Notes: generated by a model from the sequence alone, not told the origin. A DNA stretch of 64,000 nt from Flavobacterium celericrescens (GCF_011392075.1 NZ_JAAJBV010000003.1:248001-312000), one strand, 5' to 3'; positions 25,879 through 33,860 are shown, counted from the stretch's first letter. Numbers and translations: made by a program.

Positions 25879-27138
25879 CTATTCTACATTTTGCACACTT
25901 GCTTCAGCAATTTTAGCATACGTTCCGTTTACTAATTTTTCACGGATAGCTTCAAAAGCTGTTAATGTTTCATTAATATCTTCAATTGTATGCGAAGCAG
26001 TAGGAATCATTCTTAATAAAATGATACCTTTTGGAATTACTGGATATACAACAATTGAAAGGAAAATTCCATAATTTTCACGTAAATCATTTACCATAAT
26101 CATGGCTTCAGGAATTGAACCTTCTAGATATACAGGTGTAATACATGTATTTGTATCTCCAATATTAAATCCTTTTTCTTTTAATCCGTTTTGTAATGCG
26201 TTTACGTTTACCCATAATTTATCTTTAATTTCAGATGAATTACGTAACAATTCTAAACGTTTTAACGAACCAATTGTTTGAATCATTGGTAACGCTTTTG
26301 CAAACATTTGCGAACGTAAATTATATTTTAAATAATCAATAATATCTTTATCTGCAGCTACAAAGGCTCCAATATTAGCCATTGATTTTGCAAAAGTTGA
26401 AAAATAAACATCAATTCCATCTTGACAACCTTGCTCCTCACCTGCACCAGCACCTGTTTTTCCTAATGTACCAAAACCATGTGCATCGTCAACTAATAAA
26501 CGGAAATTGTATTTTTCTTTCATGGCTACAATTTCTTTTAGTTTTCCTTGTTGTCCACGCATTCCAAATACACCTTCAGTAATGAAAAGAATTCCTCCAC
26601 CTGTTTCAGTAGCCATTTTAGTAGCACGTTGCAGGTTTTTTTCCATACTTTCTAAATCATTATGTTTGTATGTAAAACGCTTACCCATGTGTAAACGAAC
26701 ACCATCAATGATACAAGCATGAGAATCTACATCATATACAATAATATCATTCTTAGTTACTAAAGCATCAATAATTGACACCATACCTTGGTAACCAAAA
26801 TTTAATAAATAAGCTGACTCTTTCATTACAAAAGCAGCTAATTCTTTTTCTAATTGTTCATGAAAATTAGTGTGTCCACTCATCATACGAGCTCCCATTG
26901 GGTAGGCTGCTCCATATGCAATTGCAGCTTCCGTATCTGCTTTTCTAACTTCTGGATGATTAGCTAATCCTAAATAATCATTTAAACTCCAGTTTAAAAT
27001 ATTTTTCCCTTGAAATTGCATTCTTGGTCCTAGTTCTCCTTCTAATTTAGGGAATACAAAATATCCTTCTGCTTGTGAAGCCCATTTTCCTAACGGACCT
27101 TTATTGTTCTGAATTCTTTCGAATAAATCTTTTACCAT
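25879..27138 (-). CDS. Alpha-oxoamine synthase (serine palmitoyltransferase / cysteate acyltransferase-like)
   Basis: PLP enzyme of 419 residues. Motifs: GARMMSGHTNFHEQLEKELA (82-101), the DDAHGFG loop (217-223) and the PLP lysine Lys251 in FSTFAKSMANIGAF. The family joins an amino acid to an acyl-CoA: glycine (KBL), alanine (BioF), serine (sphingolipids) or cysteate (sulfonolipids). Flavobacteria make sulfonolipids, and this sequence looks more like the SPT group than KBL, but I cannot assign the substrate. A -7 box TACTTTTG (minus strand, 27173-27166) precedes it. Confidence 0.82.
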   Translation of the reverse strand: MVKDLFERIQNNKGPLGKWASQAEGYFVFPKLEGELGPRMQFQGKNILNWSLNDYLGLANHPEVRKADTEAAIAYGAAYPMGARMMSGHTNFHEQLEKELAAFVMKESAYLLNFGYQGMVSIIDALVTKNDIIVYDVDSHACIIDGVRLHMGKRFTYKHNDLESMEKNLQRATKMATETGGGILFITEGVFGMRGQQGKLKEIVAMKEKYNFRLLVDDAHGFGTLGKTGAGAGEEQGCQDGIDVYFSTFAKSMANIGAFVAADKDIIDYLKYNLRSQMFAKALPMIQTIGSLKRLELLRNSSEIKDKLWVNVNALQNGLKEKGFNIGDTNTCITPVYLEGSIPEAMIMVNDLRENYGIFLSIVVYPVIPKGIILLRMIPTASHTIEDINETLTAFEAIREKLVNGTYAKIAEASVQNVE

Positions 27139-27246
27139 GATATTTAATAGGTGTTAAAAACGAGACAAAAGTATAAAGAAAAAAGTTTTTATTATAATTT
27201 ATTGTGTATGAAAATTTATAGCTATAAAAATAATTAGAAAATCTTC

Positions 27247-27276
27247 TTGTTTATTTCATAAATGGCCTTACATTTG
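27247..27276 (+). promoter_or_regulatory. Strong promoter for a non-coding RNA
   Basis: TTG (27247-27249), a 19-base spacer and TACATTTG (27269-27276) match the Bacteroidetes promoter fully. No reading frame begins near it. Confidence 0.7.
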
Positions 27277-27280
27277 CACC

Positions 27281-27360
27281 GAACGACACAGAAATGTGGT
27301 TACACGTTCATCATAAAAGTCGGGGGCTCCACCTCGGCTTTTGTACTTTTATGACATTAG
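27281..27360 (+). ncRNA. Structured small RNA candidate
   Basis: The 328-base gap between the oxoamine synthase and the M28 peptidase holds a promoter and two hairpins. The first closes GAACG (27281-27285) with CGTTC (27305-27309). The second is long: TCATAAAAGT (27311-27320) pairs with ACTTTTATGA (27344-27353), and inside it CGGGG (27321-27325) pairs with CCTCG (27332-27336). There is no coding potential. The compact GC-rich fold inside AT-rich DNA is typical of a conserved RNA; 6S-like or another flavobacterial RNA family is possible, but I cannot match it from sequence alone. No T run follows directly. The rest of the gap up to 27466 is AT-rich with nothing else seen. Confidence 0.6.
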
Positions 27361-27466
27361 ATACCTCATTAATTTCTCTCAAATAAATCTAAAAAAATTT
27401 TATTTCTAATATAAAAAACATATTTTTACAACATAACAATATGTCTATTAGTACAAATAAAATTGC

Positions 27467-28492
27467 ATGAAAAAAATTATTTTAACCACTCTTGGGCTTA
27501 CACTTTTTTTAGTTAGTTGCTCTACTACTCAAAAAACTGCTTCAAAAACAGTTGATGTTAATGTGTATAAAAACACCATAACGCCTGCCGATTTAAGCAA
27601 ACACCTTTATATTATTGCAGATGACAATATGGAAGGAAGAAATACTGGAGAACCAGGTCAAAAAAGAGCCGGAGAATATTTAATTAATGAATACAAGAAG
27701 ATTGGAGTAAGCTTTCCTCCTGGCGCAACAGATTACTATCAAAAAGTACCTTCTGAATTTATGAAACGTGGATTTGCTCCTAAATTAAATGATTCAGAAA
27801 ACATTTGGACATTTATTGAAGGTTCAGAAAAACCAGAAGAAGTTTTAGTAATTTCAGCACATTACGACCATGTAGGAATGAAAAACGGCGAAGTTTTTAA
27901 TGGCGCTGATGATGATGGATCTGGTACAGTAGCTTTATTAGAAATTGCACAAGCATTTAACGAAGCTAAAAAACAAGGATTTGGACCAAAACGTTCAATT
28001 CTATTCTTACATGTAACGGGTGAAGAACATGGCTTGCATGGGTCTAGATTTTATTCAGAGAATCCATTATTTCCAGTAAAAAACACAATTGCAGATATTA
28101 ATATTGATATGATAGGTCGTCGTGATACTTTACATCCAAATACAAATAATTATATTTATGTAATTGGTTCTGATAGATTAAGTAGCGAATTGCACACTAT
28201 CAATGAAGAAGTTAATGCAAAATACACACAATTAGAATTAGATTATAAATACAATGATCGTAAAGATCCTGAGCGCATTTACTATCGTTCAGACCATTAT
28301 AATTTTGCTAAAAAAGGCATTCCAGCTATTTTCTTTTTTAATGGTATTCATGCAGATTACCATCAATCTTCTGACACACCAGACAAAATTGAATATGATG
28401 CTCTTGCTAAAAGAACGCAACTAGCATTTGTACTAGCATGGGAATTAGCCAACCGACCTGAACGAATTAAAGTAGATAGAGATGGTAAATAA
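27467..28492 (+). CDS. M28-family zinc aminopeptidase lipoprotein
   Basis: 341 residues with a lipoprotein signal (lipobox LVSC, Cys18). The M28 zinc site is complete: SAHYDHVG (His132), GADDDGSG (Asp148), TGEEHG (Glu pair near 186), NIDMIGR (Asp214) and a later YRSDHYNF (His). It should release amino acids from peptides in the periplasm or at the surface. It has its own terminator. No neighbouring gene suggests a special substrate. Confidence 0.93.
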   Translation: MKKIILTTLGLTLFLVSCSTTQKTASKTVDVNVYKNTITPADLSKHLYIIADDNMEGRNTGEPGQKRAGEYLINEYKKIGVSFPPGATDYYQKVPSEFMKRGFAPKLNDSENIWTFIEGSEKPEEVLVISAHYDHVGMKNGEVFNGADDDGSGTVALLEIAQAFNEAKKQGFGPKRSILFLHVTGEEHGLHGSRFYSENPLFPVKNTIADINIDMIGRRDTLHPNTNNYIYVIGSDRLSSELHTINEEVNAKYTQLELDYKYNDRKDPERIYYRSDHYNFAKKGIPAIFFFNGIHADYHQSSDTPDKIEYDALAKRTQLAFVLAWELANRPERIKVDRDGK

Positions 28493-28513
28493 TCATTCAA
28501 TCTAAAAAATATT

Positions 28514-28546
28514 AACTCCGAAATTATTTTTTTCGGAGTTTTTTTT
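28514..28546 (+). terminator. Terminator after the M28 peptidase
   Basis: Perfect stem AACTCCGAAA (28514-28523) / TTTCGGAGTT (28531-28540), then T run. Confidence 0.9.
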
Positions 28547-28547
28547 A

Positions 28548-28626
28548 GCCTTGATAGAAGTGGCATCCTTTTTGTTTTTTCTTTAAAAACAAAAAGATAG
28601 AACGAACAGCAAGAATTTGCTCCAAA
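28548..28626 (+). ncRNA. Conserved flavobacterial RNA-like element (Flavo-1-like candidate)
   Basis: AGCCTTGATAGAAGTGGCAT is followed by a perfect 12-bp hairpin CTTTTTGTTTTT / AAAAACAAAAAG, then GATAGAACGAACAGC and a small AGCAA/TTTGCT hairpin. I recall this order (GATAGAAGTGGCATCC, hairpin, GATAGAACG, AGC...GCTCC) as a recurrent intergenic element of flavobacteria, possibly the Flavo-1 RNA motif. Whether it is a transcript, a 5' leader of the next gene or a DNA repeat is open. A -7 box TATCTTTG (28633-28640) lies right after it. Confidence 0.5.
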
Positions 28627-28656
28627 AAATTTTATCTTTGTCAAAACATCCTTTTT

Positions 28657-29838
28657 ATGAATAAAATTACCTTATTATTTTTATCACTAATCATTGTTTC
28701 ATGTGGTGTGAAACAAACACAATCTATGTTAAGTAATGGCGATTATGATGGCGCAATTATTAATGCTATAGATGCATTACGAACCAATAAAAATGCAAAA
28801 GGCAAACAAGATTATGTCTATTTATTAGAAGAAGCATTCGCTAAAGCTAAACAACGCGATTTAGAAACTTTAAATTTATTAATTAAAGAAAACAATCCTT
28901 CTAACTACGAAAGAATCTACAATTTATATACACAATTAAATAACCGTCAAGAACGTATCAAACCTCTTTTACCTCTTCAATTATTGAAAGAAGGTCGAAA
29001 TGCTATTTTCCCAATGGATGATTATTCTGATGAGTTAATTAGTAGTAAAAATAATCTTTCGGGTTTTTTATATGCAAACGCTAAAAAATTATTAGCTTCT
29101 AAAAATAAAATGGACTTTAGACAAGCTTATGATGATTTAGCCTATTTAGATAAATTAAATCCAAATTATAAAGATGTTAGGGCTTTAATGGATGAAGCAC
29201 AATTTAAAGGGACAGATTTTGTTCATGTGTATACAAAAAATGAAACCAATATGGTAATTCCTGTTCGTCTACAAGATGACTTATTAGATTTTAGCACCTA
29301 TGGAATCAATGATAAATGGACCGTTTACCACAATAACCGTCAGAAAGGAGTCAATTATGATTTTGGAATGATTGTTAACTTTAGAGAAATTAAAATTTCT
29401 CCTGAGCAAGTTAAAGAAAAACAGTTTATCAAAGAGAAACAAATCAAAGATGGCGTAAAAAATCTAATCGATGCAAACGGAAACGTAGTAAAAGATAGTT
29501 TGGGCAATCCAATTAAAGTGGATAATATGAAAACTATCACTGTTAGTATTTATGAATTTACTCAGTTTAAATCATGTCAAGTAACTGCTAAAGTAGATTA
29601 TATTGATTTTAGAAGCAATCAATTAATTGACGCATTCCCAGTAACGAGTGAGTTTATTTTTGATTATATTTATGCTAATTATAATGGTGATAAACGCGCT
29701 TGTGAAGAATCATATTACCAATATTTTGATAGAAGAGCAGTTCCTTTTCCAAGTAACGAACAAATGGTTTATGACACCGGCGAAGATTTAAAAGCCAAAC
29801 TAAAAGGTATTATTACTAATAATAAATTTAGAAGGTAG
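28657..29838 (+). CDS. Lipoprotein, function unknown
   Basis: 393 residues with a lipoprotein signal (lipobox IVSC, Cys16). Residues 25-185 are helical and may form TPR-like repeats (SNGDYDGAIINAIDAL; DFRQAYDDLAYLDKLNP). The C-terminal half (190-380) looks beta-rich with a cysteine pair (near 308 and 350). No family is recognised. A -7 box TATCTTTG is 16 bases before the ATG, and a terminator follows. Confidence 0.82.
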   Translation: MNKITLLFLSLIIVSCGVKQTQSMLSNGDYDGAIINAIDALRTNKNAKGKQDYVYLLEEAFAKAKQRDLETLNLLIKENNPSNYERIYNLYTQLNNRQERIKPLLPLQLLKEGRNAIFPMDDYSDELISSKNNLSGFLYANAKKLLASKNKMDFRQAYDDLAYLDKLNPNYKDVRALMDEAQFKGTDFVHVYTKNETNMVIPVRLQDDLLDFSTYGINDKWTVYHNNRQKGVNYDFGMIVNFREIKISPEQVKEKQFIKEKQIKDGVKNLIDANGNVVKDSLGNPIKVDNMKTITVSIYEFTQFKSCQVTAKVDYIDFRSNQLIDAFPVTSEFIFDYIYANYNGDKRACEESYYQYFDRRAVPFPSNEQMVYDTGEDLKAKLKGIITNNKFRR

Positions 29839-29844
29839 ATTTTG

Positions 29845-29873
29845 CCCCAACCCTTTAAAGAGTTGGGGTTTTT
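29845..29873 (+). terminator. Terminator after the TPR-like lipoprotein
   Basis: Stem CCCCAAC (29845-29851) / GTTGGGG (29862-29868), 10-base loop, T run. Confidence 0.85.
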
Positions 29874-29924
29874 AATTTATACTCTTAAATAGGCTCTCAA
29901 ATTTTTAACACAAAGCAAACCATG

Positions 29925-29985
29925 AAACTTTAACAAAATGTACAGAAAATCTGTAATGCAGTGTGATGAAGATAGTTTACATTTG
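29925..29985 (+). promoter_or_regulatory. Promoter with 35-base shared element, copy 1
   Basis: Bases 29925-29959 are identical to 63659-63693. The element contains the palindrome TACAGAAAATCTGTA (29941-29955) followed by ATGC. Eighteen bases later comes the -7 box TACATTTG (29978-29985), the same spacing as in copy 2. A normal TTG -33 box is missing, so the palindrome may recruit an activator. The gene starts 25 bases after the box. Confidence 0.7.
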
Positions 29986-30010
29986 AATTTGAACTCATAA
30001 ACCAAACTAT

Positions 30011-31489
30011 ATGAAGCAAAAATTCTTAAAAAACTCCCTACTATTATTCCTAATTGGAATGATTATTGCGTCTTGTTCGTTAGAAGAAGATTACTCCAAT
30101 AGTAATTCTTATCAAAACAAAGTAAAAATTATGCACAAAAGTTTTAATGATTTACTAAAAGACCAAAAGTTCAGTAAAGCTTACAACAAAGTGCAAGCTC
30201 AAAAAAACAATGCCGCTAAAACGGTTATGGAAGAACAATATCAGTTTACAATTGCTGATAAACCCGTTAAAATTGTTCAATCAGAAAACGGAACAACCTA
30301 TACCCTTTTGATTAACAGAACTATTGATGATGCTAACACATTTGAAAACCTAGTAATTAAATATGAAAACGATGGTAGTATCAATGCTACAATTATCAAT
30401 TATCAGCCGTTTTATCCATTAAATACTATGAATTATTTTACTGGTACTGCATTTAATGGTTTGCAATCTGTTACACCTATTGTGTATAACGATGCATTAG
30501 TGAGTACAACAGGAAAAATATCATCAGATTGCTATTCAGTTTGTACGATACTTTGCCATGATTTAACAGAGAGTGGCCCTTATTCTGTGCCACATCCGCC
30601 AGGGTCTTCTTGCACAGGAAACAATGTAACCATTGATTGTGTGGTAACATGTTGGGGCGACAACATAGGTGGAGAAGATGCAGGAAATGACATTGGCACA
30701 GCAGACAACACCTCTGGTGGCGGAACAGATAGTTCTAACAATTCTGGAAGTGTTTCAACCCCTCCAAATAATTGTGGAAACTGCAATAACCCTATAGAAA
30801 CAGCTCCTGTTTTAGAGTTGGATGAGGAGGAAGAAGAAATTGACCCTTGTACAGATTTGAAAAATAAATTTGTCTCAAATAGAGAAAACATAAAACCAAT
30901 AATAGATTCTTTAAAAACATTTTTAAATGAACCTGATGAAAGAAGCGTTTCTTTTAAAATAACAAGAGTAATAGATCAGCCTGATAATTACGAACATTTA
31001 TGGGAAGTTGGAAATGGTAATACGGCTCCAGTAAGTTTTGGAAGATTTTGGTATGGTTCCATACATACCCACCCTTTTGGATCTGACACAATGTTTTCTT
31101 GGCAAGATGTCGATAATTTACTCAGTCTTTATCAGGGAGCAACAGCCAGAAACAAAGGGCTTGTTTTTAATATGATTGTAAGTTCAAATGGAGATGTATA
31201 TTGTATTAAGGTTGATAATATTGTAAAACTGAAACTTCAAATTGAAAACGACTGGAATATTCCCGAATTGGCAGATTGTGATGATAGTGAAAAAAACGCC
31301 GCATTACTTGAAATGATGCAAGAAGTATATTCATCGGATTCAAATAGCGAAAGAGCTTTTTTGAAAAAATTTTCAAACTATGGTGTTTCATTATATAAAG
31401 CAGATAGTACGTTGACTAATTGGTCCAAATTATCACTAACTGAACCTGTTTCTGCCAACTCCATTGTAAATAATTCACCTTGTAACTAA
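30011..31489 (+). CDS. Lipoprotein with JAMM-like metallopeptidase motif
   Basis: 492 residues. The lipobox IASC (Cys22) is followed by acidic residues (SLEEDYSN), a surface-export type start. Residues about 170-220 are cysteine-rich, and about 225-280 form a Gly/Ser/Asn-rich linker ending in an acidic run. The C-terminal domain (280-492) contains HTHPFGSD followed by FSWQDVDNL, i.e. H-x-H-P-x7-S-x2-D like JAMM/MPN peptidases. That arrangement (anchor, linker, C-terminal enzyme domain) resembles polymorphic effectors. Three paralogous small secreted genes follow. Enzyme activity is inference. Confidence 0.75.
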   Translation: MKQKFLKNSLLLFLIGMIIASCSLEEDYSNSNSYQNKVKIMHKSFNDLLKDQKFSKAYNKVQAQKNNAAKTVMEEQYQFTIADKPVKIVQSENGTTYTLLINRTIDDANTFENLVIKYENDGSINATIINYQPFYPLNTMNYFTGTAFNGLQSVTPIVYNDALVSTTGKISSDCYSVCTILCHDLTESGPYSVPHPPGSSCTGNNVTIDCVVTCWGDNIGGEDAGNDIGTADNTSGGGTDSSNNSGSVSTPPNNCGNCNNPIETAPVLELDEEEEEIDPCTDLKNKFVSNRENIKPIIDSLKTFLNEPDERSVSFKITRVIDQPDNYEHLWEVGNGNTAPVSFGRFWYGSIHTHPFGSDTMFSWQDVDNLLSLYQGATARNKGLVFNMIVSSNGDVYCIKVDNIVKLKLQIENDWNIPELADCDDSEKNAALLEMMQEVYSSDSNSERAFLKKFSNYGVSLYKADSTLTNWSKLSLTEPVSANSIVNNSPCN

Positions 31490-31500
31490 AAAAATAAATT

Positions 31501-32100
31501 ATGAAAAAAATAATAACACTTTTACTTTTGTTAAACTTTTGTATAATTAATGCTCAAACTCCTATTATTAATTTGGAAGATAAAGATGGTTCAAGATTAA
31601 ATGGAGCCTATTATAAAGATATAGATAGTGTCTTTAATAACTATGAAGGTGTTTGGGAATATTCAAATGGTTTGGACACGTTAAAAATTGAATTACGCAA
31701 AATAACATTCCAATTTTTAGGTAGGTATTATGAAGATGTTTTGGTTGGAGAAATAAAATATGTAAAAAATGGTGTTGAAAAAGCAAATACATTATCAGAA
31801 ATAAATGCAAATTATGGAAAAGAAAAAAGACATACAATTTCTGGTAATACTATACTTACTTCTCCACAAAGATTGAACTGTACAGATTGTGCACCAGGGG
31901 AAAAAAGGGTATATCTAGGTTTTAAAGATCCAAATCCTTCTATAGGTAGGGCTGGGTACATTATTTTCAAAAAAACAACAGTAGCAAATCAAGAAGCTAT
32001 AAAAATATTTATAGGATATGCTGGTGTAAGAAAAAGAGATGGTGAAATAATTCCAGAAACTACAATTCCGTATGGTTGGTACACTTTAATTAAACAATAA
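31501..32100 (+). CDS. Secreted paralogous protein 1 (DUF6705-like)
   Basis: 199 residues with a signal peptide (ending INAQ). The mature start has LNGAYYKDIDSVFNNYEGVWEY, a pattern shared with the next two genes: G-x-Y-x-KD, about ten residues, W-E/Q, then an N-x3-T segment, x-L-x-K, and Y-x-D-x-L-x-G. I recall this as the DUF6705 family of flavobacteria. The fold looks like a small beta barrel. It starts 11 bases after the JAMM-like gene and a terminator follows it. Confidence 0.8.
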   Translation: MKKIITLLLLLNFCIINAQTPIINLEDKDGSRLNGAYYKDIDSVFNNYEGVWEYSNGLDTLKIELRKITFQFLGRYYEDVLVGEIKYVKNGVEKANTLSEINANYGKEKRHTISGNTILTSPQRLNCTDCAPGEKRVYLGFKDPNPSIGRAGYIIFKKTTVANQEAIKIFIGYAGVRKRDGEIIPETTIPYGWYTLIKQ

Positions 32101-32105
32101 TCCAT

Positions 32106-32150
32106 ACAACAACGACTTTTAAATTATAAAAATCGTTGTTGTCTTTTTTT
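32106..32150 (+). terminator. Terminator between paralogues 1 and 2
   Basis: Stem ACAACAACGA (32106-32115) / TCGTTGTTGT (32133-32142), then CTTTTTTT. The T run passes directly into GTACATTTATGTT and the next ATG. Confidence 0.85.
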
Positions 32151-32163
32151 GTACATTTATGTT

Positions 32164-32748
32164 ATGATAAAAAAATTGAAAATAATTATTTTACTCTTGC
32201 TTTCTATTGGTTGCAAAGCACAAAGCACTTATCCTTTATCTAATTTTCAACAGAAACATTTAAAGAATAATAATTACATAAAAGATACTGAACACGTTTA
32301 TGACAATTTTGTGGGTACTTGGCAATGGACAAATGGTACTTCAACTTTTACTATCAAACTTCAAAAAGTAGAATACTGGAAAGCACCAAATGATAATTAT
32401 TATTCAGATTTAATACTTGGGGGATATCGTTATGAAGAAAACGGAAATGTATTAGTTGATAAGCTAAATTTTACAACCAGTTTTACAATTGACCCAGCAA
32501 CTTGGGTTGATTTTGCCCAAATGCAAGGAGGTGTTTCATATCCTGACATAAATGAATTGGGTATGATTGTAAACGATTACATCAAAAACAAAAGCTGTAT
32601 GGCTGAGTTAACTTTGCAAATAGGTCCTAATGGCGAACAACAGCTACAATGGTATTTGCATGATTTTGAAACATACAGAAACCCGAGCTTAGGTCCAAAA
32701 CCATTAGACTTTTCAATCCCTACAAATGTAGTACTAACAAAACTGTAA
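32164..32748 (+). CDS. Secreted paralogous protein 2 (DUF6705-like)
   Basis: 194 residues from ATG 32164. Signal peptide 1-21 (a cysteine at about 17 could make it a lipoprotein). The family core is seen as NNNYIKDTEHVYDNFVGTWQW, then TFTIKLQKVEYW and NNYYSDLILGGY. It has diverged strongly from paralogue 1 outside this core. It has its own upstream terminator/start module, so it may be transcribed separately. Function unknown. Confidence 0.8.
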   Translation: MIKKLKIIILLLLSIGCKAQSTYPLSNFQQKHLKNNNYIKDTEHVYDNFVGTWQWTNGTSTFTIKLQKVEYWKAPNDNYYSDLILGGYRYEENGNVLVDKLNFTTSFTIDPATWVDFAQMQGGVSYPDINELGMIVNDYIKNKSCMAELTLQIGPNGEQQLQWYLHDFETYRNPSLGPKPLDFSIPTNVVLTKL

Positions 32749-32756
32749 AATTTTCA

Positions 32757-32795
32757 ACAACGGCTTTTACAATTCTAAAAGTCGTTGTTTTTTTG
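32757..32795 (+). terminator. Terminator between paralogues 2 and 3
   Basis: Stem ACAACGGCTTTT (32757-32768) / AAAAGTCGTTGT (32777-32788) with one G-T pair, then a T run that leads into the same GTACATTTATGTT and ATG as before paralogue 2. Confidence 0.85.
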
Positions 32796-32807
32796 TACAT
32801 TTATGTT

Positions 32808-33392
32808 ATGATAAAAAACACACTTAAAATATTATCGCTTTTATTATTTACAGTAAATGTAAATTGCCAAGTAACTATGATTGTACCACTATCTAGCATA
32901 GAAAGTGATTATGCAAATGGGGTTTACATGAAAGACTTAGACAATGAACTACCTTTTTATGTAGATACTTGGGAGGGTGTTTTAAACAACAAAAAATATA
33001 CTTTTGAATTTGTAAAATTTACACAGCATTTGTTTCAATATGAGTCTGGAGGTGATTATAGCTACAGCGATATGTTAAAAGGTAAATTCAAGGTGGTTGA
33101 TTTAGCTACAGGTATAACTCTTTATGATAATTTAGCAGCAACTGATTATGAGGATTATACTATTTTCTTAACTTCTCTTCAATCTGGCGGTTCTTTTTCA
33201 TACGTAGACGCTCAAAATTGTTATAATACTGCTGATTTTCAACTTTATAAAGTATCAGGAAATCCAAATCAACTGCATTACAATCAATTTAGACTAATAA
33301 GTTATGCGTACTTTTTTGATTGCCCATATGAAAATCAGGAGGACATACCTATGTTTCTACCAACCGGAGATTTAATATTAACTAGACAATAA
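32808..33392 (+). CDS. Secreted paralogous protein 3 (DUF6705-like)
   Basis: 194 residues from ATG 32808, signal peptide ending VNCQ. The core reads NGVYMKDLDNELPFYVDTWEG, TFEFVKFTQHLF and DYSYSDMLKGKF, aligned with paralogues 1 and 2. Cysteines in the C-terminal half differ between the three. A terminator follows. Duplication and divergence next to a possible effector resembles an immunity array, but nothing proves that role. Confidence 0.8.
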   Translation: MIKNTLKILSLLLFTVNVNCQVTMIVPLSSIESDYANGVYMKDLDNELPFYVDTWEGVLNNKKYTFEFVKFTQHLFQYESGGDYSYSDMLKGKFKVVDLATGITLYDNLAATDYEDYTIFLTSLQSGGSFSYVDAQNCYNTADFQLYKVSGNPNQLHYNQFRLISYAYFFDCPYENQEDIPMFLPTGDLILTRQ

Positions 33393-33398
33393 AAAAAT

Positions 33399-33427
33399 AA
33401 GCGGTTTATAAAACATAAGCCGCTTTT
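33399..33427 (+). terminator. Terminator closing the paralogue array
   Basis: Stem AAGCGG (33399-33404) / CCGCTT (33420-33425), extended by TTAT/ATAA, then a short T run. Confidence 0.7.
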
Positions 33428-33458
33428 AGTTTTATATATCTAATACTTTTTTTAAACG

Positions 33459-33845
33459 TTAACAAATTAATCTCAAATCTTCAACAGCAATATCACTATG
33501 CGATGCATCATAAACAACTACTCCATTCTTAATTAACAATACTTGTGGCGATTGATGCTGTACATTAAATCGGATTGCAATTTCATTAGAAATAGCTCTA
33601 TAATTCAATAAATCTAAAAAATAAGGATTTATTTTTTCTTCCAAATTAAAATCATTTTCAAATTGTTTTAAAGCAAATCTACTGATACTACAACGCGTAC
33701 TGTGTTTAAAAATTAAAACTGCTTTTTCTTCTGACATTGAAACAATTAAATCTAATTGATCCATAGCCGTTAATTGATTCCATTCCATCTTATTGTTTGG
33801 TTTTTCTTCTTCAGAAGCCCCAAAAACATTCTTCAAAAAACTCAT
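33459..33845 (-). CDS. ytxJ: Bacillithiol system redox protein YtxJ
   Basis: 128 residues with a thioredoxin-like fold and the active site FKHSTRCSIS (Cys52, one cysteine), the YtxJ bacilliredoxin-like group. It would remove bacillithiol from mixed disulfides in the cytoplasm. Its presence implies that the organism makes bacillithiol, as many flavobacteria do. It is divergent from clpB across 141 bases that contain an inverted repeat, so the two may share stress control. Confidence 0.9.
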   Translation of the reverse strand: MSFLKNVFGASEEEKPNNKMEWNQLTAMDQLDLIVSMSEEKAVLIFKHSTRCSISRFALKQFENDFNLEEKINPYFLDLLNYRAISNEIAIRFNVQHQSPQVLLIKNGVVVYDASHSDIAVEDLRLIC

Positions 33846-33860
33846 TTTTGTCTCGTTTTA

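Noticed and set aside
28564-28580. Second sigma-54 promoter (TGGCATCCTTTTTGT)
   Set aside because: The spacing fits, but the sequence is part of the recurrent hairpin element; the TTTTTGT belongs to the left stem.
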